Both the position numbers and the translations under genes were made by a program. Positions 7,975 through 15,183 of a stretch of DNA of 43,622 nucleotides are shown one piece after another (the stretch's first letter is position 1; each line of letters begins with the position of its first letter). Source of the stretch: Blautia sp. (lineage in GTDB: Bacteria > Bacillota > Clostridia > Lachnospirales > Lachnospiraceae); assembly GCA_017459635.1 (NCBI GenBank), contig JAFUCO010000063.1:1-43622 (forward strand), written 5' to 3'. Below the pieces are notes generated by a model. That model saw only the letters and a program-made list of their open reading frames with translations. It did not search any database and was not told the origin of the DNA.

Positions 7975-8943
7975 TCATTTTACCGTTTTTTCCTTTATTG
8001 TGCTCCACTCACTGTAGCTGTTTTTGGAGCCTGTTTTTTTGTAGGAGCGCATCCTCACGTAATACTTTTTGCCGGACACAAGGCCGGTTATCGTTGTCCC
8101 GGTGGTCCTCCCGCTCCTCTCGTACTTCGTTTTTTCGCCCGAGCTGAAATTCTTTCGCGTACAGTACTGTATCTGGTACCCGTCTGCCTGTGAATCACTC
8201 TTCCAGCTTACAGAAATCTCGCCTTCAGTGGTACTTTTTACCGAGCTTATCACCGGTTTTTTCAGGGTGATCGTAAATTTGGCCGTGCCTTTGCAGCCGC
8301 TGTAATCTCCCTTTCCGGTTACCGTTACGGTTGCGGTTCCGACGCTTCGGTTGTCGGAATATTTGACCGTGTAATACCGGGCGGTAATGGTCTTGCTCCC
8401 AAGCGTGACCTTTACTGAAGGTTTACGATACTGCCCGTTGTAAACATACGAATTCGTGCTCAGGCTTACCTTGAAGGTTTTGCCTTTAACGCTTGTGGAA
8501 GAAGTCCCTGAGGACGAGCTCCCGGAAGCAGTATTTTTGCGGACTATCTTAAAATAGACAGTTTTTGTACCTGTGTATCTGCCTTTGCCGGTAATTTTTG
8601 CCTTTGCCGTACCGACGCTGCGGTTGTTCGAAAACGTGACTGTGTAGTCCGTTCCTTTTCTGAGCCGTACACCAAGATAGGTTATCTTAATTACCGGTGT
8701 AATTGATCTTCCGGTATAGGTCTGATCATCTATCTGCTCTATACGGCAGTTGCGGATCTGACGGTTCTCGCCAAGAGCGGATGAAACACCCTCCAGCAGA
8801 TCATCCATAAGCCCCCTGGTCCCCGGCTCCTCTGCAGAGACGGGTATAAAACAGCCTGCAGTCAGCGCAGTGATAAGCAGCAGCAGGATCAGCTTTCGCA
8901 TCTTTCCCGGCATGCATTGAATACGGTCTCTCTTCTCTTTCAT
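7975..8943 (-). CDS. Secreted protein with Ig-like repeats and a fibronectin type III domain
   Basis: 322 residues. An N-terminal export signal is present (basic start, then LILLLLITALTAG; a Cys in GCFIP could be a lipobox, though LTAGC makes lipoprotein status only possible). Two homologous repeats of about 70 residues follow, each ending in NRSVGTA and KGxYxG (near 95-125 and 195-225), separated by a Ser/Thr linker; they resemble bacterial Ig-like modules of surface proteins. Residues about 230-320 form a fibronectin type III fold (ISSVKSTTEGEISVSW, GYQIQY, YYVRMRSYK). No enzymatic domain is seen; adhesion or wall association is inferred. GGAGGAG lies 7 bases upstream of the start. Confidence 0.85.
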   Translation of the reverse strand: MKEKRDRIQCMPGKMRKLILLLLITALTAGCFIPVSAEEPGTRGLMDDLLEGVSSALGENRQIRNCRIEQIDDQTYTGRSITPVIKITYLGVRLRKGTDYTVTFSNNRSVGTAKAKITGKGRYTGTKTVYFKIVRKNTASGSSSSGTSSTSVKGKTFKVSLSTNSYVYNGQYRKPSVKVTLGSKTITARYYTVKYSDNRSVGTATVTVTGKGDYSGCKGTAKFTITLKKPVISSVKSTTEGEISVSWKSDSQADGYQIQYCTRKNFSSGEKTKYERSGRTTGTTITGLVSGKKYYVRMRSYKKTGSKNSYSEWSTIKEKTVK

Positions 8944-9027
8944 AATCCTGCTCCTCCTTCTCTATATGTAATATCCATCATCTACTATATCTGGTATGGT
9001 CTGGCCTGCCGGACATGCATATTTATA

Positions 9028-10311
9028 TCAGAGCACTTTCATTCCGCCATATTTTCTCACTTTAAGCACATAGCATGACCCTTCACCAAAGCAGTCTTCC
9101 ATAGCTTTCTTATATTCCGCTACGATTCCGTCCGGGACAAAAGCCTGAATGGTTCCGGCAAAGCCTCCGCCGTGAACGCGGCATACGCCCCTGCCCTTGA
9201 GGGTAAGCTCACTCAGCACAAGCGCGACAGGGATATTCTGCGCATTCACATCCTTGTTCGAATAAACATTCTGAAGGAATTTGAAGCTGGAATCTCCTGA
9301 TTCCTTAATCAGTTTTTTGAAGCCATCGAAGTCTCCCTTTTCCAGTGCAGATACTTCATATGTAACTCTCTCATTATCCTCAAAGAAATGGACGGCACGG
9401 AGGACTGCCCTGTCTCCGCATTTCTCGCGTACTGCCGGAAGATTTTGGATCAGTGTCTCCTCATCGATCTCTGTAAGGAAGGATTTCCCAAAGAAAGCTG
9501 CAACGTTCTTCATCTCGGCCGGGATAGCCGCATAATCGTCTGTCAGGTCGGCATGCGAGCCCTTAGTGTCAACGATGCAGAGGCTGTGCCCAAAGGAAGA
9601 AAAGTCTGCATTGACCTTTTTAATGGACGGATCTTCGGGGTTTTTAAAGTCAATGTTGACAAGGCTTCCCACCGATGAAGCCATCTGGTCCATCAGGCCG
9701 CAGGGCTTTCCGAAATACCTGTTCTCGGCATACTGGGAGACAACAGCGATAGTAACCGCGTCAATCTTACTTTCATTGTAAAGTCCTGAAAAGATATTGC
9801 CGACAGCAACCTCAAACGCAGCCGAAGAGGAAAGGCCGGATCCCCCAAGCACCTCACTTGTCATAAAGGCATGAAAGCCTCCAATGTTATATCCCTTTTC
9901 AGAGAGTCCTGCAGCTACTCCCCGTATCAGAGCTTTCGATGTGCCAAGTTCGCTTTCTTCAACGTTCAGAGCCTGTGTACTGACCACGACCTGCTCGTAG
10001 CCTTCCGATTTTACCTGGATAAGGTTGTCGTCTGTTCTGGCAGCAACGGCTATAACGTCAAGGTTTATCGATGCTGCAAGCACCTGGCCGTGCTGATGGT
10101 CTGTATGATTACCGCCTATCTCGCTGCGGCCCGGAGCGCTGTAAATCTCAACTTCTTCATCATCAAAAATCTCGCTGAAGCTTTCAAGTGCATGTATATA
10201 CCGTTCCCTCTGGTGGGCAATTACACTCTCATCGGCATATATGTCCAGCAACAACCCGTCATATTTACCGGTTTTAAACCCCTGAATAAGATCCGCTGCA
10301 TTCTGTCCCAT
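9028..10311 (-). CDS. galK: Galactokinase
   Basis: 427 residues; phosphorylates galactose to galactose-1-phosphate with ATP in the Leloir pathway. GHMP-kinase motifs are in order: a substrate signature APGRSEIGGNHTDHQHG, an ATP loop LGGSGLSSSAAFEVAVG, and a C-terminal GRGVCRVHGGGFAGTIQAF. The start is set at the ATG at 10311, with GGGAGGAAA just upstream. The longer open frame to 10458 adds 49 residues with no ribosome site or homology. The sequence is divergent (SEIGGNHTDH for the usual HIGEHTDY), as in the longer clostridial galactokinases. galT and galE are not in the window. Confidence 0.92.
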   Translation of the reverse strand: MGQNAADLIQGFKTGKYDGLLLDIYADESVIAHQRERYIHALESFSEIFDDEEVEIYSAPGRSEIGGNHTDHQHGQVLAASINLDVIAVAARTDDNLIQVKSEGYEQVVVSTQALNVEESELGTSKALIRGVAAGLSEKGYNIGGFHAFMTSEVLGGSGLSSSAAFEVAVGNIFSGLYNESKIDAVTIAVVSQYAENRYFGKPCGLMDQMASSVGSLVNIDFKNPEDPSIKKVNADFSSFGHSLCIVDTKGSHADLTDDYAAIPAEMKNVAAFFGKSFLTEIDEETLIQNLPAVREKCGDRAVLRAVHFFEDNERVTYEVSALEKGDFDGFKKLIKESGDSSFKFLQNVYSNKDVNAQNIPVALVLSELTLKGRGVCRVHGGGFAGTIQAFVPDGIVAEYKKAMEDCFGEGSCYVLKVRKYGGMKVL

Positions 10312-10381
10312 AGGTATTTCCTCCCATATAATGTACCTGTAAAATCTACTTGGAAAATTATACCATAGATTGCAAAAGGCT

Positions 10382-10933
10382 TCAAGACTGAAGCATGAGG
10401 CGCATATACATTGCAATGGCTGTTCCCATATAGGCATGGGTAAGTTCCTCGTCTCCAAAACGCCTGATCACTTCGTCGATCGGGAGTTCCTCATATTTCA
10501 GCAGTTCATCCTCATCAAGATGCTGTTCCCCCGTCTGAACCAGATCCTCCGCCAGAAATACGGAAAAATGGTTCTTGAACAATGCAGGATTGGAGCTGAC
10601 CCTCCCCAGGCAGGTAATCTTCCCGGCGCGATATCCCGTCTCCTCCTGAAGCTCACGGAGCGCTGTCTGTGCAGGTTCCTCCCCCTCATCGGCCACACCC
10701 CCCGGAAATTCCAGTGTTACTCTGTCCTCTCCGTGGCGCCACTGCCTGACAAGGACAAAATTTCCCTCATGGATCGCCATGACAACTACCCAGTCCGGGG
10801 CTTTTATCCCAACATAATCTCCTTCCGTCCCGTTATAAGCCGTCTCATGCTGTGAATACACGTCAAAGACAGGCGTATGCAGAAGCAGCTTAGTTTCAGT
10901 TGTTTTAAAGATCAATGACTGATATTTATCCAT
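10382..10933 (-). CDS. Nudix hydrolase, ADP-ribose pyrophosphatase type
   Basis: 183 residues. A complete Nudix box GX5EX7REUXEEXGU is visible (GVADEGEEPAQTALRELQEETGY), which binds Mg and positions a nucleoside diphosphate-X substrate for hydrolysis. The length and the preceding VLVRQWRHGEDRVTLEFPGG segment fit ADP-ribose or NDP-sugar pyrophosphatases, but the substrate is inferred. It lies upstream of galK on the same strand with a 70-base gap, so co-transcription is plausible and an NDP-sugar substrate would fit. GGGAGGGA precedes the ATG. Confidence 0.88.
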   Translation of the reverse strand: MDKYQSLIFKTTETKLLLHTPVFDVYSQHETAYNGTEGDYVGIKAPDWVVVMAIHEGNFVLVRQWRHGEDRVTLEFPGGVADEGEEPAQTALRELQEETGYRAGKITCLGRVSSNPALFKNHFSVFLAEDLVQTGEQHLDEDELLKYEELPIDEVIRRFGDEELTHAYMGTAIAMYMRLMLQS

Positions 10934-10964
10934 TTTTCCCTCCCCATAAGATTACTATTCAAAG

Positions 10965-11020
10965 CCCAGCCGCAAGCGGCTGGGGTCTGAGCCCTTCATT
11001 CGGAATCTCACCCTTACGGC
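10965..11020. repeat. Palindrome plus TCTGAGCCC dispersed repeat
   Basis: The palindrome CCCAGCCGCAAGCGGCTGGG (10965-10984) is followed by a 38-base segment (10983-11020, with GTCTGAGCCCTTCATTCGGA) that recurs with changes at 26085-26122. A 17-base piece recurs inverted at 28395-28411. It lies between divergent genes. Confidence 0.6.
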
Positions 11021-11129
11021 CGTGAATAACCATTTAACCTTTGACACTGTCAGGATCTTACTGTATCATAACATCATTGCCACAAATATTAAACATCATT
11101 TTCTGTGCCTTTTGAGAGGTGGATTATTC

Positions 11130-11588
11130 TTGGAGAAAAAACAGATTGACTGGAAATTTGTTATCGGCACTGTCATCCTGGCAGCTGCTCTCATCCTCAT
11201 GGGAAGCTTTTTCTGGAAGACTGTCGCCGAACAGGCCGAAATTGTCAGGGAAGAAGAAGCACGTTATGAAGAGGAAGCCCGAAGCGCTATCTATATGTAT
11301 TACGGGAATTATTTCAAAAAAGAAATCTTCGTGGATCTTGACACAAAAGAAATGTTTTCCTGCAGCATTCCCGATGCCGGTATATATAACAGGAACGGCA
11401 CGCTGATAAAAGGCGATGTTCTTGAAGAAGGTGACAAGGTAAAGATCTATGGAGACAATGTTCTGTCGGATGCCGTACCCCCCGAATATCAGAATGTGAC
11501 CCGGATGCAGCGGATCAGCAGGGCTACTCTCGAAGAAGCCGAAGAATACCGCCGCCTTGTGAATGAATCGGCAGAGGCATGGCAATAA
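11130..11588 (+). CDS. Small single-pass membrane protein, function unknown
   Basis: 152 residues from a TTG start with GAGAGGTGG about 7 bases upstream; an upstream ATG at 11022 has no ribosome site. Residues about 9-29 (FVIGTVILAAALILMGSFFW) are a membrane helix, followed by a charged coiled segment (about 33-50, rich in Glu) and a soluble domain of about 90 residues containing LIKGDVLEEGDKVKIYGD, which looks like a small beta-barrel. I recognise no family. Orientation is probably N-in. The last codons run into the tandem repeat before tadA. Confidence 0.65.
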   Translation: MEKKQIDWKFVIGTVILAAALILMGSFFWKTVAEQAEIVREEEARYEEEARSAIYMYYGNYFKKEIFVDLDTKEMFSCSIPDAGIYNRNGTLIKGDVLEEGDKVKIYGDNVLSDAVPPEYQNVTRMQRISRATLEEAEEYRRLVNESAEAWQ

Positions 11589-11734
11589 ACAATGGCAGGA
11601 AAAAACGAAAACCGCGGAAGCTTGGCAACGAATATGATAGATGATGAAGGCTGCGGAAGCATGGCATGGATAACGACAGATAAAGAACGAAGCCGCAGAA
11701 GCATGGTAAATAATGACAGATGAAGATGGAGGCC
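11571..11734. repeat. Four imperfect 39-43-bp tandem repeats before tadA
   Basis: Units start at 11571, 11614, 11653 and 11695, each opening with GCRGAAGCATGGYA-like sequence and ending in GAAGCC or GGAGGCC. The first unit contains the stop codon of the membrane protein; the last contains the GGAGG used by tadA. Confidence 0.75.
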
Positions 11735-11740
11735 GGATAC

Positions 11741-12250
11741 TTGACAGAACAGGAGAGGTTCATGAAGGAAGCCATTCGGCAGGCAAAAAAGGCCGAGGCG
11801 CTTTATGAGGTACCTATTGGATGTGTGATAGTAAAAGAAGGAAAGATAATCGCGCGTGGATATAACCGCCGCAACACCGACAAAAATACACTTTCCCACG
11901 CAGAACTTAATGCTATCAGGAAAGCAAGCCGTGTGACCGGCGACTGGCGTCTTGAAGGCTGTACCATGTATGTAACCCTGGAGCCCTGCCAGATGTGTGC
12001 CGGCGCCCTGGTCCAGTCCCGGCTGGACGAAGTAGTTATAGGCTGCATGAATCCCAAAGCCGGATGCGCAGGCTCCATCATCAATCTGCTTGACATGGAC
12101 GGCTTCAATCACAAAGTTAAAATCACACGAGGTGTCCTGGAAAACGAATGCTCAGAAATGCTAAGCTCGTTTTTCAAAAAACTGAGGGAAAGAAAAAAAG
12201 CAGAAAAAAACGCAGGTGCAGCAGAAACAGTGGACGGTTCTCCGTGCTGA
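11741..12250 (+). CDS. tadA: tRNA-specific adenosine-34 deaminase
   Basis: 169 residues. It converts adenosine to inosine at the wobble position of tRNA-Arg(ACG). Zinc-deaminase motifs are present: HAE (SHAELNAI) with the proton-shuttle Glu, and PCQMC with the two zinc cysteines. EVPIGCVIV and RGYNRRNTDKNTLSH are typical of TadA. The TTG start at 11741 is chosen because GGAGG lies 8 bases upstream and it gives the family's usual N-terminus (TEQERFMKEAI); an ATG at 11720 is in frame but precedes the ribosome site. The C-terminal 25 residues are lysine-rich and variable. Confidence 0.93.
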   Translation: MTEQERFMKEAIRQAKKAEALYEVPIGCVIVKEGKIIARGYNRRNTDKNTLSHAELNAIRKASRVTGDWRLEGCTMYVTLEPCQMCAGALVQSRLDEVVIGCMNPKAGCAGSIINLLDMDGFNHKVKITRGVLENECSEMLSSFFKKLRERKKAEKNAGAAETVDGSPC

Positions 12251-12302
12251 TAAATCAGCGCAGAGAATCTTCCCGTTCCCCTGTATCCGCCCTTTCGTTC
12301 TT

Positions 12303-12995
12303 TCACATTCCCCGTATTTCCACTTTCTGCATCGTCTGTGACAGTATGTTCCTGTACTCTGTCATCTCTTCTTCCGTGCAGGGTGTAAATCCCGGGCTGA
12401 TCACATTTTCAGAGTCTCTGTAAGCCTGCAGGTAATATTCCTTAGCGCCTGCCAGCCAGACAGCTATCTCCGCAAAGTCCTTCCCCGAGTGCAGCTCCCT
12501 GACTACAGTTGTGCGGAATTCATAGTCAATGCCACAGTCCATAAGATACGCAGCAGTTTCTTTAACCGCATCAATATCCGGATGTGAGACACCGGTCAGT
12601 TTTCCGTAATTCTCAGGGGCCGCTTTTATGTCCATTGCAACCTTATCGATAAGTGATTTATCTATCAGTTTCTTTACAGTTTCCGGGCGGGAACCGTTAG
12701 TATCTATTTTGATATCGTAACCCAGCTCCTTGATACTCTCAAGAAGCTCCGGCAGCTCGGGTGACAAAGTCGGTTCTCCTCCCGTGATACATACACCCTC
12801 AAGGATTCCCTGTCTTTTTTTTAAAAATCCAAGCACTCCGTTCAGGTCATAGGCACGATTCTCCTCCGGTGACAGCACAAGGCTTCCGTTCTGGCAGAAC
12901 GGACAGCGGTAATTACAGCCCCCAAGAAAAACCGTACAGGCTACCCTCCCGGGATAATCAAGCAAAGTGGTTTTGTTAATACCGCAGATGATCAT
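12303..12995 (-). CDS. nrdG: Anaerobic ribonucleotide reductase activating protein (radical SAM)
   Basis: 230 residues. It makes the glycyl radical on the anaerobic class III reductase NrdD using S-adenosylmethionine and a [4Fe-4S] cluster. Seen: the radical-SAM cysteine motif CNYRCPFC near residues 27-34, the GGEPTLSPEL segment, and DTNGS. The opening INKTTLLDYPGRVACTVFLGGCN fits the NrdG2 subgroup; a pyruvate formate-lyase activase is the main alternative. nrdD is not in the window. The start lies 2 bases after the stop codon of the upstream 71-aa gene, without its own strong ribosome site, so translation is probably coupled. Confidence 0.9.
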   Translation of the reverse strand: MIICGINKTTLLDYPGRVACTVFLGGCNYRCPFCQNGSLVLSPEENRAYDLNGVLGFLKKRQGILEGVCITGGEPTLSPELPELLESIKELGYDIKIDTNGSRPETVKKLIDKSLIDKVAMDIKAAPENYGKLTGVSHPDIDAVKETAAYLMDCGIDYEFRTTVVRELHSGKDFAEIAVWLAGAKEYYLQAYRDSENVISPGFTPCTEEEMTEYRNILSQTMQKVEIRGM

Positions 12996-12997
12996 GC

Positions 12998-13213
12998 TCA
13001 GCCCAACAAATCTCTGAGGATCTTAATATCATCAGATGTAAGCTTGATATTTGAGGTTGCACCCTTGCCATCAGGATTTGTGACTTTAACCTCGATCACA
13101 GAACCTTCGCTTACATTCTTCGCAACATTCTTAAGAAACGGTAAAAACTTCGGATGTCTCTCCCTGAATTTTCCAAGTTGGTCTTTTGCTTTTAATAAAT
13201 GCATCGGGTTCAT
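12998..13213 (-). CDS. Small conserved-looking protein co-transcribed with nrdG
   Basis: 71 residues, MNPMHLLKAKDQLGKF at the start, then a segment VIEVKVTNPDGK and a C-terminal DDIKILRDLL. AAGGAGG sits 7 bases before the ATG, the strongest ribosome site in the area, so I consider it a real gene. No signal or membrane segment. No family recognised. Coupling to nrdG suggests a shared role or simply shared expression. Confidence 0.75.
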   Translation of the reverse strand: MNPMHLLKAKDQLGKFRERHPKFLPFLKNVAKNVSEGSVIEVKVTNPDGKGATSNIKLTSDDIKILRDLLG

Positions 13214-13339
13214 ATACTTTCCTCCTTAAGTCTTTGCCCGGCTGATCTGTCTCCGAAGACTGGCCAGCGCAGTAGATAATAACGATTTTTTGATCAATTA
13301 ACTATTACACTATAACATCATTACCCCAGATTCGCAAGC

Positions 13340-13509
13340 CAAACACAAGGACCGGTTCTCCGTCTTAAGACAGGGGACGGAGTCGACAGGGGAGTCGACA
13401 GGGACGGTTCTTATTGACTCTCGGCTTGGACAGTCGAAAGGGACGGTTCTTATTGACTCATGAAAAAGGAGTCAATAAGAACCGTCCCAGTTGACTCTCA
13501 GTTGACTCT
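13340..13509. repeat. Cluster of GGGACGGTTC palindromic repeats
   Basis: Several copies of the core occur in 170 bases. The clearest is a hairpin with 20-bp perfect arms (13440-13459, GGGACGGTTCTTATTGACTC; 13469-13488). Direct copies at 13386-13420 and 13431-13459 carry GTCGACAGGG or GTCGAAAGGG heads. It is downstream of the GH3 gene and upstream of the 71-aa gene and may terminate transcription. The remaining bases 13214-13339 hold no recognisable feature. Confidence 0.75.
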
Positions 13510-15183
13510 TTATTTTTGGAGAAGTCCAAAGAAGAATCGCTTTAGTCTGCCTTCAGGTATCAGGTGGAGCGGTTTGATCTGATTTGGAGACGCGCCTCCC
13601 ATTACTTTAAGATCCCTGTACAGTGCATAGGTCTGTGGCTGAAGGAATCTTACCTCCAGGGGCAGCATGATCTTCTGTTCAATTTTTAAGCGGTAGGAAT
13701 CATGGGCCTCGCAGAGCTTTCGATTCAGGATCTCCGAATAATACGGCCATGCTTCCGGCGTGATCTCCCGGTCACTTTCAAGCAGAACAGTATAATGCCC
13801 GGGATCAGTCTCCGCATCCGCATATACGCCATACTCCAGCAAAGATGTATGGGACTCCTCCGCTGTTGCCTCCACGGCATTATGAATTACCGTCTCCGTC
13901 ACTTTTTCTCCGTACATGCTGATCAGCTGATTTTTCCTGTAAGAAAACACGATCATCGGACATTCGTTATGATACCCGGTAACCCTGATCACATCGCCCA
14001 GACGATAGCGGTAAAAGCCTGACAGGTTAGTGACGACCAGCTCATATTCCTTGCCTGTCTCCAGCTGATCCATAAGCAGCGGTGTTTTTGATCCGTTTTC
14101 ATCTACGGGAATAAATTCAAAAAAACCGCTCCACGGGATCAGCATATATTCCGCCTGATTCTCACGAAAGACTGTCCCGATGACAGCTTCTGAACTGACA
14201 TAGCCCAGATGGTCCACTGCCACATCGGGACCGATAAACCTGCGCATCTTTTCAAGATAGGGAGCAAAGGATGCAGAACCGATCGTTGCGATCATCTTCA
14301 TATCCGGCCACAACAGCGAAACGAAAGCATCGTCTTCATGCCCGGCCATGATCGCCCGTACCTGGTCAGCCCGCTCCCGGTCCGGTTTCATACGTGCCTC
14401 AAGCTTCCTGCGCATCGAAGGATCGATCACTATGTTCTGGTTTATGCGTCCTTTCTCTATATCCTCACACAACAGTTCCCAGTTATTTTTCAGATAGATG
14501 AACATATCATACAGGAAAGGAGCAAAGCTGCATTGAATAAAGCTCAGGCGGCGTTCAAGCAGCGTAAAAAGCAGTTTCAGGTGCCGCCGGTCAAAATCAG
14601 CAGCCGGATAAACGAGTTCCTCAGGCAAGGCATTGTACACAGACACTTCATCCCGGACGAGCACAGTTTCTGAAATGGCACCATGCGCCACACCGTAGGT
14701 TGTGTATCCCGGTTTCGATTCCATAATCGTAATTCCCTTACACTCAGGCATACCTGTTCCGTATTTTTCCCTGCAGTGCTGATCATACAGGGCAAAAACC
14801 CGTTCGTATCCTGCACCGAAGAAAACAACCAGTGCTTCCCTGGTGCATGGAATTATTTTGAAGGCCCCTGTGGTCCCGGAGGTGTGAGCATAATAAACCA
14901 CTTCTTTTGATGTAAGCAGGTTCTTCTTATTAAAACACACCATCTGCTCAATATAGGGCTCAAAATCCTCATAACTCGATAATGGCACCCTGGCAGCATA
15001 ATCATCATATGAATGTATTTTCTCAAACCCATACTTCTTTCCGTATTCAGTATTCTCATTCTCACGGATCAGCCGCATCAGCAGCTCCTGGCTGACAGCA
15101 TTTCCGTGAAGGCTGTCTTTTTCCAGCCGTTCCAATACCTTCGAGCCTTCAGAAATATATCGTTTCATGATTTCATTATTCAT
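13510..15183 (-). CDS. GH3-family acyl-acid amido synthetase
   Basis: 557 residues. GH3 enzymes of the adenylating superfamily activate a carboxylic acid with ATP and join it to an amino acid as an amide. Family marks: ENTEYGKKYGFEKI and VPLSSYEDFEPYIEQM in the N-terminal third; a phosphate loop AHTSGTTGA near residues 99-107; DHLGYVSSEAVIG; and LVVTNLSGFYRYRLGDVIRV. The length is usual for the family. The ATG at 15183 overlaps the TGA of the upstream NRPS gene (ATGA) and has GGGAG 7-8 bases upstream; an in-frame ATG at 15207 would add 8 residues. No signal peptide. Plant members conjugate hormones; the bacterial substrate here is unknown. The tight coupling to an NRPS implies one pathway. 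Confidence 0.9.
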   Translation of the reverse strand: MNNEIMKRYISEGSKVLERLEKDSLHGNAVSQELLMRLIRENENTEYGKKYGFEKIHSYDDYAARVPLSSYEDFEPYIEQMVCFNKKNLLTSKEVVYYAHTSGTTGAFKIIPCTREALVVFFGAGYERVFALYDQHCREKYGTGMPECKGITIMESKPGYTTYGVAHGAISETVLVRDEVSVYNALPEELVYPAADFDRRHLKLLFTLLERRLSFIQCSFAPFLYDMFIYLKNNWELLCEDIEKGRINQNIVIDPSMRRKLEARMKPDRERADQVRAIMAGHEDDAFVSLLWPDMKMIATIGSASFAPYLEKMRRFIGPDVAVDHLGYVSSEAVIGTVFRENQAEYMLIPWSGFFEFIPVDENGSKTPLLMDQLETGKEYELVVTNLSGFYRYRLGDVIRVTGYHNECPMIVFSYRKNQLISMYGEKVTETVIHNAVEATAEESHTSLLEYGVYADAETDPGHYTVLLESDREITPEAWPYYSEILNRKLCEAHDSYRLKIEQKIMLPLEVRFLQPQTYALYRDLKVMGGASPNQIKPLHLIPEGRLKRFFFGLLQK

